Below, piece by piece: positions 27,515-34,901 of a DNA stretch of 64,000 bases. A model generated the notes under the pieces. The model did not search any database. It saw only the letters and a list, made by a program, of their open reading frames with translations, and was not told the origin of the DNA. Origin of the DNA: JADHLJ01 sp038118725 (GTDB lineage Bacteria > Pseudomonadota > Alphaproteobacteria > Thalassobaculales > Thalassobaculaceae); the NCBI GenBank assembly GCA_038118725.1, contig JAYOIK010000017.1, positions 1 to 64,000 of the forward strand, read 5' to 3'. How positions within the stretch are numbered: the first letter of the stretch is position 1; the number at the start of each line of letters is the position of its first letter. Both the position numbers and the translations under genes were made by a program.

Positions 27515-28360
27515 TTACTTGTCCTGCGGTTTCGGCGGCGGCGGTTGGTCCGAGGCGGTGTAGTCGACCAGAGCCTCTGAAATGCCATAGCCCGCTTCGA
27601 TGGGAATTTTGATGAAGCGTTTGCCGTCGACTTCCTTCGAATTCGGGAGAACCGAGACGATCGGGGTATTGGCGGCGCGTTCCACCGCCTCGTCGGCGGT
27701 TGGGGATTCGGCGACCTTTTTCAGGTTCATCCGGGTCGGAAAGACCACGCGGCGGCGGTCCGCCTCGGCATCCGCGATCGCTTCCAGCGGTTTGATCCAG
27801 ATGGTCCCAAGGGTTTCCCAGCCGTCGTGATGGGCGAGCTGATCCCTGGGCGCCCGGGCCACCAGGAAATGCGTGTCGAAGCGGCGCTTGCTTTTGACCG
27901 GCGTGATCCAATGGGCGAAGGGGACCAGCCGGTCACTGGCGATCTGTAGATTTTCCTTCTCGGCGATATCGTTCAGGCCGATCTCGTTGTCCAAGAGCGG
28001 CTTGCGATAGGTCTTGCTCAGGGCCGCGGCCCGTTCCTCGGAAATCAGCGCGGTTTCCCCCATTTCTCGGGCGAACAGGATGTTGGCCTCCTCGAAGACT
28101 TCCCGTACCCCGGCGATCCGGATCGCGCGGCGATCCTCGGGAAGATCGTCGGGTAGCGCGCAACGGCCGGACTTGATCACCTCGGCATCCGCCTCGTCCA
28201 CCTTGCCGCCCGGGAACAGCAGCGCTCCTCCCGCGAAGTCCGCCTCTCGGGTGCGTTGGACCATCAGAACCTCAAGCCCGTCGGCGGCATCCCGCAGCAT
28301 CATCACGGTGGCCGCGGGCACCGGCGTGACCGGTGTAAAGGGCTTCTCGTCGGCACTCAT
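27515..28360 (-). CDS. Nudix hydrolase, NUDT19-like with insertion in the Nudix box
   Basis: This 281-residue protein has a Nudix box split by about 20 residues: the GG-K-V-D-E part near 51-56 is separated from REVFEEANI at 86-94, as in CoA-cleaving NUDT7/NUDT19-like enzymes. The E residues of REVFEE would bind the metal. It probably hydrolyses CoA or acyl-CoA esters, helping to control acyl-CoA pools. The ATG at 28360 has GGAG eight bases upstream. It sits between the enoyl-CoA hydratase and the acyl-CoA dehydrogenase genes in the operon, consistent with that role, but the substrate is inferred. Confidence 0.75.
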   Translation of the reverse strand: MSADEKPFTPVTPVPAATVMMLRDAADGLEVLMVQRTREADFAGGALLFPGGKVDEADAEVIKSGRCALPDDLPEDRRAIRIAGVREVFEEANILFAREMGETALISEERAAALSKTYRKPLLDNEIGLNDIAEKENLQIASDRLVPFAHWITPVKSKRRFDTHFLVARAPRDQLAHHDGWETLGTIWIKPLEAIADAEADRRRVVFPTRMNLKKVAESPTADEAVERAANTPIVSVLPNSKEVDGKRFIKIPIEAGYGISEALVDYTASDQPPPPKPQDK

Positions 28361-28372
28361 CAATCGGGCTCC

Positions 28373-29182
28373 TTAAACCGGACTGTCCTTGGGGAACTCT
28401 GGCTTACGCTTTTCCAGATGCGCGGCCAAGCCCTCGCGCGCCTCGGGGCCGGTGAAGCCGAGCATCTCGAGCGCGGTGGAGGTGTCGAAGGCTGGCCCGG
28501 CCATGCGGTACCATTGGTTGAGCGAGTATTTTGTCCAGCGGATCGCGCTTTGGGCCCCGCCGGCGAGCTTGGTGGCGACCTCCAGGGCCTTGTCCTGAAG
28601 CTCGTCATCCTCGACGCAGAGCGAGACCAGGCCGATCCTTTCCGCTTCCTCTCCGGTTACCGGCTCGCACATCATCAGCAGGTATTTTGCCTTGGCCATT
28701 CCGCAGAGCAGCGGCCAATTGATCACCGCCGAATCCCCCGCCGCGACACCGAGCCGCGTGTGCCCGTCGACGACCTTTGCCCGTTTGCCGGCGATCGAGA
28801 TATCGGCCAGAAGCCCGGCGACCAGTCCGGCGCCGACGGCGACACCGTTGATCGCCGAGACGATCGGCTTCGAGCAGTTAACGATGTTGTAGACCAGGTC
28901 GCGCGCCTCCTTCCAGGCATTGGCGCGCTCGTCATAGTCGTCGATGATCTTCTTGATCATCCCGAAGTCGCCACCGGAGGAAAACGCCTTTCCGGCGCCG
29001 GTCAGGATCACCGCGTTGATCGTCGGGTCATCGTCGATATCCCGCCAGATATAGGCGAGTTCCCGGTGCCCCACGGAATCCAGCGAGTTATAGGTCTCCG
29101 GCCGGTTGAAGGTTATCCGCAGCACCTTGTCGGCGGGGCGGTCGAGTTGAAGTTGTTCGTATTTCGAGAAATCGAGCGGCAT
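28373..29182 (-). CDS. Enoyl-CoA hydratase/isomerase family protein
   Basis: This 269-residue crotonase-fold protein has an oxyanion-hole segment AGKAFSSGGDFGMI and a second region VGAGLVAGLLADISIA. The usual PE...PG catalytic stretch is replaced by DGHTRLGVAAGDSAVINWP, a pattern seen in a widespread subgroup with an altered acid/base pair, so hydration activity is plausible but not certain. It is encoded 12 bases upstream of the Nudix gene and may act on the acyl-CoA intermediate of this operon. Confidence 0.85.
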   Translation of the reverse strand: MPLDFSKYEQLQLDRPADKVLRITFNRPETYNSLDSVGHRELAYIWRDIDDDPTINAVILTGAGKAFSSGGDFGMIKKIIDDYDERANAWKEARDLVYNIVNCSKPIVSAINGVAVGAGLVAGLLADISIAGKRAKVVDGHTRLGVAAGDSAVINWPLLCGMAKAKYLLMMCEPVTGEEAERIGLVSLCVEDDELQDKALEVATKLAGGAQSAIRWTKYSLNQWYRMAGPAFDTSTALEMLGFTGPEAREGLAAHLEKRKPEFPKDSPV

Positions 29183-29265
29183 CTGGATCCCCTTATTGGC
29201 GTCGCGTTTTCCGTGTTGCCTTGGTTTTAAATCATCGGCGCGGCGCGGTCATGTCCGGTTGACAT

Positions 29266-30414
29266 TCATCCGCCCTTTCTTGGAAGCCGCGCGATCGCGG
29301 TCCCGAGGATCGAGAGTTCTCCGTCCTGGTTGCGGGCTTCGTGAGTGACTTCGACAAAGCCGTCGCCGTCCTTTTCGAACTTGTCCGTCACCGAGCCTTC
29401 GAAGAAGAGGGTGTCGCCTTCGGGATTGTGCCGGCGGATCTTGCTCTTGGAACTCACCAGAAACCCGTCATCGCCGATCCAATTGGTCATGTGATGGGTC
29501 ATCCAGGAACAACGCTCGGGTCCGTAGTCATAGGCGCCTGGCGCGCCGACCTTGTGGGCGAACTCTTGCTCCCAATGGACCCGTTCCGGACAGTCGGGAA
29601 TATTGAAGCGGTTGGGAATGCCGAGCCCGCCATGGCGCGAGACCTGCTTCCAGGCCAGCTTGTTGGCGCGGATATAAAGCCCGCCCCAGCCCTGGGCATA
29701 GGCGATGAAGCCTGTGACGGTCATCGGCCCCTTGACCATGCGCGGGAGTTTTTCGCCGATGGCGGTGTCCTCGAAATAGCGCGGCGTGGCGCCGCGGATC
29801 ACCTCATCCGCGTAGCCTTGAAAGATCTCGGCCAGTTCCTCGTCGGTGTAGACCTTCTCGCCCCGCGCCTTGACCTCGGTGTACTTGGTGCCTTGTTCGC
29901 GCGCGGTGTCCCGTTCGGTTCGAAAGCACCAACTGTCGCATTCGGCGACCCGGACACCGTCCTGGTTGAAGAAGTCGACATGGTAGATTTGCTGGATGGC
30001 GCGACCGGAGAACTTGGTCTGATGCTCGATCAGATCCTTGAGGTGGGATTCGGTCGAGATCTCGTCATTGCGATGCACCGGGTGGTGCCAGGTCCAATCG
30101 GCCCCCGCCCACATGGCGTGGATCCCCGGCAGGCCACCGACATAGCCCGAGGCGATCCGGCTGGTCGCGAACAGAAACGAGGGGAGCGCGATAAGGCCGC
30201 CATAGCGGGTCTGGTTGGCGTAATCCGGCTCGCACCACAGCGGATTATCGTCGCCGATACCATGGGCATAGTGCCGGATATTGTCGCGCGTCGCCTCGTA
30301 GCACCAGGGTTCGGGATCTCGGGAGATCTTGACGCCCAGGCGTTGGCGCAGGTCGTCGAGCCCGGCTTCGGTGATGCGCGGAAAGCTTTCGTTGGAAGGG
30401 GTATCGTTGCTCAC
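29266..30414 (-). CDS. MaoC-like / FAS1-like dehydratase (double hotdog)
   Basis: This 382-residue protein has two hotdog-type regions; the N-terminal one (about 35-180) includes IRHYAHGIGDDNPLWCEPDYA, and the C-terminal one (about 225-380) includes FIAYAQGW. These match FAS1-like dehydratase or MaoC-type hydratase proteins that act on (R)-3-hydroxyacyl-CoA or related thioesters. It overlaps the AMP-ligase gene by four bases (ATGA), so translation is likely coupled. In context it probably provides hydration or dehydration on the operon's substrate. Confidence 0.8.
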   Translation of the reverse strand: MSNDTPSNESFPRITEAGLDDLRQRLGVKISRDPEPWCYEATRDNIRHYAHGIGDDNPLWCEPDYANQTRYGGLIALPSFLFATSRIASGYVGGLPGIHAMWAGADWTWHHPVHRNDEISTESHLKDLIEHQTKFSGRAIQQIYHVDFFNQDGVRVAECDSWCFRTERDTAREQGTKYTEVKARGEKVYTDEELAEIFQGYADEVIRGATPRYFEDTAIGEKLPRMVKGPMTVTGFIAYAQGWGGLYIRANKLAWKQVSRHGGLGIPNRFNIPDCPERVHWEQEFAHKVGAPGAYDYGPERCSWMTHHMTNWIGDDGFLVSSKSKIRRHNPEGDTLFFEGSVTDKFEKDGDGFVEVTHEARNQDGELSILGTAIARLPRKGG

Positions 30415-31964
30415 GTCTGCTCCTCGGATTGGCGCTCTCGATCGCGGAGCGCTTTTCTGTTTACCTTGCCCGCGGGTGTTTTGGGCAATTCATTCACGAC
30501 GGCGACAAGTCGCGGATATTCGTGGCGGCTCAATCGCTCCCGGGCAAAGTCCTGAAGTTCCTTGGTGAATTCCGGGCTCGCCGCGCGGGACGAGACGATG
30601 AAGGCCTTGACCACCTGGCCGCGTTCCTCGTCCGGCACGCCGATCGCGGCGGCCTCGTCCACATCGCCATGCTTCAAGAGGACGTCTTCGATTTCCACCG
30701 CGCTCATGGTCCATCCGGCGGAGATGATCACGTCGTCGGCCCGGCCATGGTGGAAATAGTAGCCGTCGGCATCGACGCTGCCGAGGTCCTTGACGTGAAA
30801 CCAGCCATCGCGCCGGCGCAGCATGATCTCGCCGATGGCGCCGGCGGCGCAAGGCTCGCCCTTCGGGTCAAGGATCGCGACCTCGCAGCCCGGTAGCGGC
30901 TTGCCGAGCGAGCCGACCTTGACAGGCAGATCGGGCGCGCCGGGATAGTTGGCGATCAGCACGCCGACCTCGGTCGAGCCGTATATGCTGCACACGTCAT
31001 GGCCCAGCGTCTGCCGGGCCCAATGCGCGGTCTCGGTATCCAGCGGCTCGCCGGTGAAGGAAAGTTTCTCCAGCTTGAAGGCGCGCGATCCGACGACGCC
31101 ATTGTTCCGCATCATCCGGTAATGCGTCGCCGCCGCCGACAGGTTGGTGATCTCGAATGCCTCGATCGCGTCCAGCAGCCGCGCCGGATCGAACTTTCCG
31201 GCATAGCTGGCGATCTCGACCCCTAGCGCCAGTGGCGCCAGGGTGCCGTGCCAAAGCCCGTGACCCCAGGCGGGCGAGGACGGACACATGAAGCGATCGC
31301 CTGGCCGAACACCGGTCGCGTAGAGCGCGGCGATCATGACCGTCACGATCGCCCTGTGGCGATGCTTGACCGCCTCCGGCAGCGCTCGCGAGGTGCCGGA
31401 GGTGTATTGATACATCGCCATGTCTTCGGAATTGGTCGTCGCCTCGAAACGGCTGTCGTGACGATTTACGTCGTCTAGGAACGCGGCGTCGGCGATGACC
31501 GTTTCGACCTCGGCGGTGCCCGCGAGATCAGCTTTTTCCGGCGCCAGAACCAAGAGCTCGGGTTCGCAATCCTCCAGCCGCGAGGCCAGACCGTCCGGTC
31601 CGAAGGCGGTGAACAACGGAACCGCCACTGCGCCGGATTTCATGGCGCCGAACAGGGCGGCGTAGAACGCCGGCGACGGCTCAAGCATGATCGCGACACG
31701 GTCACCCTTGCCGACGCCTCGGGCGACAAGCCAATGCGCGAAACGGTTCGACATTTCGGATAGCGCGCCGAATCCAAGCTCCTCGCTCGAGCCGTCGTCA
31801 CGCGCGATACGGATGGCGACCCGCGCCGCGTCGTGCCGATCCAGACATTCATGCGTGATATTCAATCTGTCGCGGTCGCCGTCGAACAGATCCCAGAGCG
31901 CCTGTTTCGAGAAATGCCGATGGGCGTCGGCATAACTGATAAAATCCGTGAGTTTGGATGTCAT
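30411..31964 (-). CDS. AMP-dependent acyl-CoA synthetase/ligase with atypical P-loop
   Basis: This 517-residue member of the adenylate-forming ligase family activates a carboxylic acid to acyl-AMP and then an acyl-CoA. The phosphate loop reads YQYTSGTSRALPEAVKHRH, so the usual TSGTTGxPKG pattern is altered after TSGT, with no PKG lysine. The other landmarks are present: SIYGSTEVGVL, the C-terminal hinge HHGRADDVIISAGW and the tail PKTPAGKVNRKAL with the conserved lysine. It overlaps both neighbours by four bases, so it is inside a tightly coupled operon. The substrate may be an aromatic or branched acid. Confidence 0.83.
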   Translation of the reverse strand: MTSKLTDFISYADAHRHFSKQALWDLFDGDRDRLNITHECLDRHDAARVAIRIARDDGSSEELGFGALSEMSNRFAHWLVARGVGKGDRVAIMLEPSPAFYAALFGAMKSGAVAVPLFTAFGPDGLASRLEDCEPELLVLAPEKADLAGTAEVETVIADAAFLDDVNRHDSRFEATTNSEDMAMYQYTSGTSRALPEAVKHRHRAIVTVMIAALYATGVRPGDRFMCPSSPAWGHGLWHGTLAPLALGVEIASYAGKFDPARLLDAIEAFEITNLSAAATHYRMMRNNGVVGSRAFKLEKLSFTGEPLDTETAHWARQTLGHDVCSIYGSTEVGVLIANYPGAPDLPVKVGSLGKPLPGCEVAILDPKGEPCAAGAIGEIMLRRRDGWFHVKDLGSVDADGYYFHHGRADDVIISAGWTMSAVEIEDVLLKHGDVDEAAAIGVPDEERGQVVKAFIVSSRAASPEFTKELQDFARERLSRHEYPRLVAVVNELPKTPAGKVNRKALRDRERQSEEQT

Positions 31965-33178
31965 GTCGACCGTTGGGACGCGGCGGTTGACGGTTCGGCG
32001 GTCGCGGCTATCTCCGCTTGCGACAACCCGGCCTCGGCGAGGATGACCTGGGTGTGCTCACCCAGGTTTGGAGCCATGGACCGCAAGGTGCCGGGTGATT
32101 CAGAGAAATCCACGGGGATCGCCGTGGTGACTAGCGTTCCTTCGTGCGGATCCTCCATCGTTTCGAAGAAGCCAGTTTCCGCTAGATACGGGTCGTCCAT
32201 CATGTCTTCCAATCTGGCGACCGGGGCGTTCGGCATGTCGGCCCCGTCCAACAAAGCAAACGCCTCCTCCGTCGTAAAACCGGTCAGTGCTTCGGCGAGA
32301 TGCACTTGAAGATCGGCGATGTTCTCGGCCCGTTGCGCCAAGTAGGTGAATCTCGGGTCCTCGATCAAGTCCGCGCGTCCGACCGCGCGCAGGAGCCGGT
32401 GCCACTGATCATCCGTGTGCGCCAAAACGCAGACCATGCCATCCTTGGTCTTATAGGGCCGGCGATGCGGCGACAATGCGCGCGGATACCCCAGGCCGTC
32501 CTTGTCGCCCTGGACCCCGCGCCACAGATGGGTGGTGAGATTGAACGCGAGCATGGTTTCCAGCATCGGAACATGGACTTCCTGACCAACGCCGGACCGC
32601 TCTCGCCGGAACAGTGCCATGCCGATGGCCGAGGCGAGGGTATGGCCGCAGAATTTGTCCGAGATCGGCATCGGCACGAACCGGGCCTCGCCATTGGTAC
32701 GCTCGATCAGGCCGACCATGCCGCTTTCGCCCTGAATCGCGTCGTCATAGGCGGGCCGGCCATCCTTGGAGCCACCCTTGCGGTATCCCGTCGCCGAGGC
32801 ATAGACCAGCTGGGGATTGATCTCGGCGAGGCTTTGGTAATCGATGCCGAGCCGCTCGGCGGCCGCGGTGCGCATGTTGTGCACGAACACATCCGCCGTT
32901 TCGACCAGGCGTTTCAGCGCCGTGAGCGCTTCCGGGCGCTTCAGATCCAGGACCACGCTTTTCTTGTTACGGTTCGTGGTCTCGAAAAACGGACCCATCG
33001 CGCCGGTCTTGCTCGGCCCGACCCATCGCATGGGATCGCCGACCGGGGCCTCGATCTTGATCACCTCGGCGCCCATGTCGCCAAGAATCTGGGTTGCCAC
33101 GGGACCTAGGATGTTGATCGTAAGATCAAGGACGCGGATGCCGGTCAGCGGGCCTTGGTTGTCGGGTGATGGGCTCAT
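31961..33178 (-). CDS. CaiB/BaiF (class III) CoA transferase
   Basis: This 405-residue protein is a family III CoA transferase, which moves CoA between carboxylic acids. Family signatures visible include GIRVLDLTINILGPVATQILGDMGAEVIKIE at the N-terminus, GDPMRW, and NKKSVVLDLKRPE; the likely nucleophilic aspartate is in RPAYDDAIQGESG. It overlaps the following ligase gene by four bases and is preceded by the MaoC-like gene at 33202 after 23 bases. Together with the AMP-ligase it gives two routes to activate the operon's substrate. Confidence 0.88.
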   Translation of the reverse strand: MSPSPDNQGPLTGIRVLDLTINILGPVATQILGDMGAEVIKIEAPVGDPMRWVGPSKTGAMGPFFETTNRNKKSVVLDLKRPEALTALKRLVETADVFVHNMRTAAAERLGIDYQSLAEINPQLVYASATGYRKGGSKDGRPAYDDAIQGESGMVGLIERTNGEARFVPMPISDKFCGHTLASAIGMALFRRERSGVGQEVHVPMLETMLAFNLTTHLWRGVQGDKDGLGYPRALSPHRRPYKTKDGMVCVLAHTDDQWHRLLRAVGRADLIEDPRFTYLAQRAENIADLQVHLAEALTGFTTEEAFALLDGADMPNAPVARLEDMMDDPYLAETGFFETMEDPHEGTLVTTAIPVDFSESPGTLRSMAPNLGEHTQVILAEAGLSQAEIAATAEPSTAASQRST

Positions 33179-33201
33179 CGGATTTCATCCTCGTGGCGCG
33201 C

Positions 33202-33684
33202 CTATTCCGCCGCCTCGCGGCACAGGGTGTCGTCCTTGCACTTGACCATGCGAAGCGGTGTGTAGGTGATTACGCATTCGCCGCGTTGATTGATGATCCG
33301 GTTACGGGTGCGCACGAGGCCGCGACCGGGTTGACGGGTCAAGCGGGCCTCGATCACCTCGCATTCGACGTGGATCGTGTCGCCGGCGAGGGTCGGGCCA
33401 TGCACGTCGAACTCCATGTTGAGGAACGCCATGCCGGTGTGTTGCATGGTCGACTGGACCAGCAATCCCTCGGCGAAACAATAGGCTAGCGCTCCCGGCG
33501 CGACCCGTCCCTTGATGGCGCTTTTGGTCTTCAGATATTCGATGTCGGTGAACAGGTTTTCGACCATGCCGGTGACGCCGATGAAATTGACGATATCGGC
33601 TTCGGTGACCGTGCGCCCGACGGTGCGAAACTGGCGCCCGATGGGCAGATCCTCATAATGAATTCCAAGTCCGACGACATCCAT
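33202..33684 (-). CDS. MaoC-family hotdog dehydratase
   Basis: This 160-residue protein is a single-domain MaoC-like hydratase/dehydratase. It has the hotdog opening YEDLPIGRQFRTVGRTVTEADIVNF and a central helix-rich core leading to the acyl-CoA-binding strand NMEFDVHGPTLAGDTIHVECEV. The ATG at 33684 is chosen over the longer frame because GGAG lies nine bases upstream and the family N-terminus starts there. It is the first gene of the seven-gene leftward operon that ends at 26317 and probably shares the promoter region at 33685-33846. Confidence 0.82.
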   Translation of the reverse strand: MDVVGLGIHYEDLPIGRQFRTVGRTVTEADIVNFIGVTGMVENLFTDIEYLKTKSAIKGRVAPGALAYCFAEGLLVQSTMQHTGMAFLNMEFDVHGPTLAGDTIHVECEVIEARLTRQPGRGLVRTRNRIINQRGECVITYTPLRMVKCKDDTLCREAAE

Positions 33685-33772
33685 TTCCAAACGCTCCAGC
33701 CAAATCCAGGGGAATTGGCGGCATTTATGCACGATCCGAGGGGGGCTTGCATCGAAAGCCGGGCGAAGGCGT

Positions 33773-33785
33773 TACGATAATCGTA
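33773..33785. promoter_or_regulatory. 13-bp palindrome upstream of acyl-CoA operon
   Basis: TACGAT-A-ATCGTA is an exact inverted repeat with a one-base centre, about 90-100 bases upstream of the first gene of the leftward acyl-CoA operon. Its position suggests an operator, perhaps for a TetR- or GntR-type repressor encoded elsewhere. This is a by-eye observation. Confidence 0.4.
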
Positions 33786-33846
33786 TCGGTGATGACGTTG
33801 CATCGTCGGCTTCGGTTCTTGGGGGTCGTTCAATCCTTGACCCGAA

Positions 33847-34761
33847 TCAGCGTCTCTCCGCCTCCACCGTGTCGGGAAGTGTCGCGGCGATGACATCCGC
33901 CACCTTTTCGATCAGTGGCATGCGCGAGAAGCTTCCTCGGAAAGCCAATCGGACCCGCCGGCGTGCCTTTCCCGATGCCTCGCGCCGGACCACGATCCCG
34001 GCATCGGTGATCCATGGGCCCGCGAGACTCATCGCTGGAACGAGGGTGATCCCGAACCCGCCACCAACCAAGGCGAGGGTCGTCGTCAGACTGGTCTCGG
34101 CGGTGCTGACCATACTGGGATCAGCGCGGATCGCGGGATGGAAGGAGAGGACCTGATCTCTCAGGCAATGTCCTTGGGAAAGCAGGAGCAACCGCTCGTC
34201 CTCGAGATCGGCCAGTTCAATCTCCTCGTGCGCGACGAGGGGGTGATCATGCGGCATCGCGACCCAGAAAGGTTCTTCGTATAGAGCGATGGAGGACAGG
34301 CGCGGAGCTTCCGGTTCCGTCGCGATTATCGCCGCGTCCAAGTCTCCTTCCGCCAAGCCCGCTTCCAGATCCCTGGTGAACCGTTCCGTCACGCCGAGCC
34401 GGAGCGCCGGCGCGGCTCGGGCGAGAGCCGGGATGAGGCGCGGCATGAGATAGGGCGCGATGGTCGGGATAACGCCCAGGCGAAACGGACCGGATAACGG
34501 GTTCTTCATCGTGGTGGCGATCTCCCGGATCGATTCCGCCGCCTCGAGCGAGGCCTTGGCCCGCTCGATTATCCGCTCTCCGGCCGGGGTGATCCCGACC
34601 ATGCGCTTGGTGCGTTCGAAGATCGCCAGGCCGAGGTCTTCCTCGAGCTTGCGAATCTGGCCGCTGAGGGTCGGCTGGCTGACATGACAGGCCGCGGCGG
34701 CTTTTCCGAAGTGACCATGCTCGGCGACCGCGACGATGTACTCGAAATCTCGTAGATTCAT
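33847..34761 (-). CDS. oxyR: OxyR-like LysR-family regulator lacking the resolving cysteine
   Basis: This 304-residue LysR-family protein matches OxyR: N-terminal winged HTH (residues 1-60), PHDHP, and GHCLRDQ with a cysteine at exactly position 199, the peroxidatic cysteine of E. coli OxyR. The resolving residue at 208 is histidine instead of cysteine, and the only other cysteine is C25 in the HTH, so the normal intramolecular disulphide cannot form. It is divergent from katG, the classical OxyR target. It presumably senses peroxide by another chemistry (sulphenate or mixed disulphide) or has lost sensing. Confidence 0.85.
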   Translation of the reverse strand: MNLRDFEYIVAVAEHGHFGKAAAACHVSQPTLSGQIRKLEEDLGLAIFERTKRMVGITPAGERIIERAKASLEAAESIREIATTMKNPLSGPFRLGVIPTIAPYLMPRLIPALARAAPALRLGVTERFTRDLEAGLAEGDLDAAIIATEPEAPRLSSIALYEEPFWVAMPHDHPLVAHEEIELADLEDERLLLLSQGHCLRDQVLSFHPAIRADPSMVSTAETSLTTTLALVGGGFGITLVPAMSLAGPWITDAGIVVRREASGKARRRVRLAFRGSFSRMPLIEKVADVIAATLPDTVEAERR

Positions 34762-34901
34762 AGTTAATCGGCCAAATCTATTATTTTAAGAAATTTAAAC
34801 GATTTTGCCTTTGGAAGGAATAACCCCATCTTTCCCATGTCAGCTGCCGGGAGGCGCGCGAGGAAAGCCGTGATGGCGGAACTTCTAGGAAGGATCTTGA
34901 T
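34762..34901. promoter_or_regulatory. oxyR-katG divergent promoter region
   Basis: This 140-bp gap is AT-rich in its left half and separates oxyR from katG, so it should carry both promoters and the OxyR-binding region. ATAG at 34760-34763 and CTAT at 34778-34781 resemble parts of the OxyR consensus, but the spacing does not match, so no exact site is claimed. A strong AGGAAGGA ribosome-binding site precedes katG. Confidence 0.5.

Noticed and set aside
34755..34790. Exact OxyR-binding site from ATAG and CTAT elements
   Set aside because: The spacing between the elements does not match the known OxyR arrangement, so only a general promoter region is recorded.
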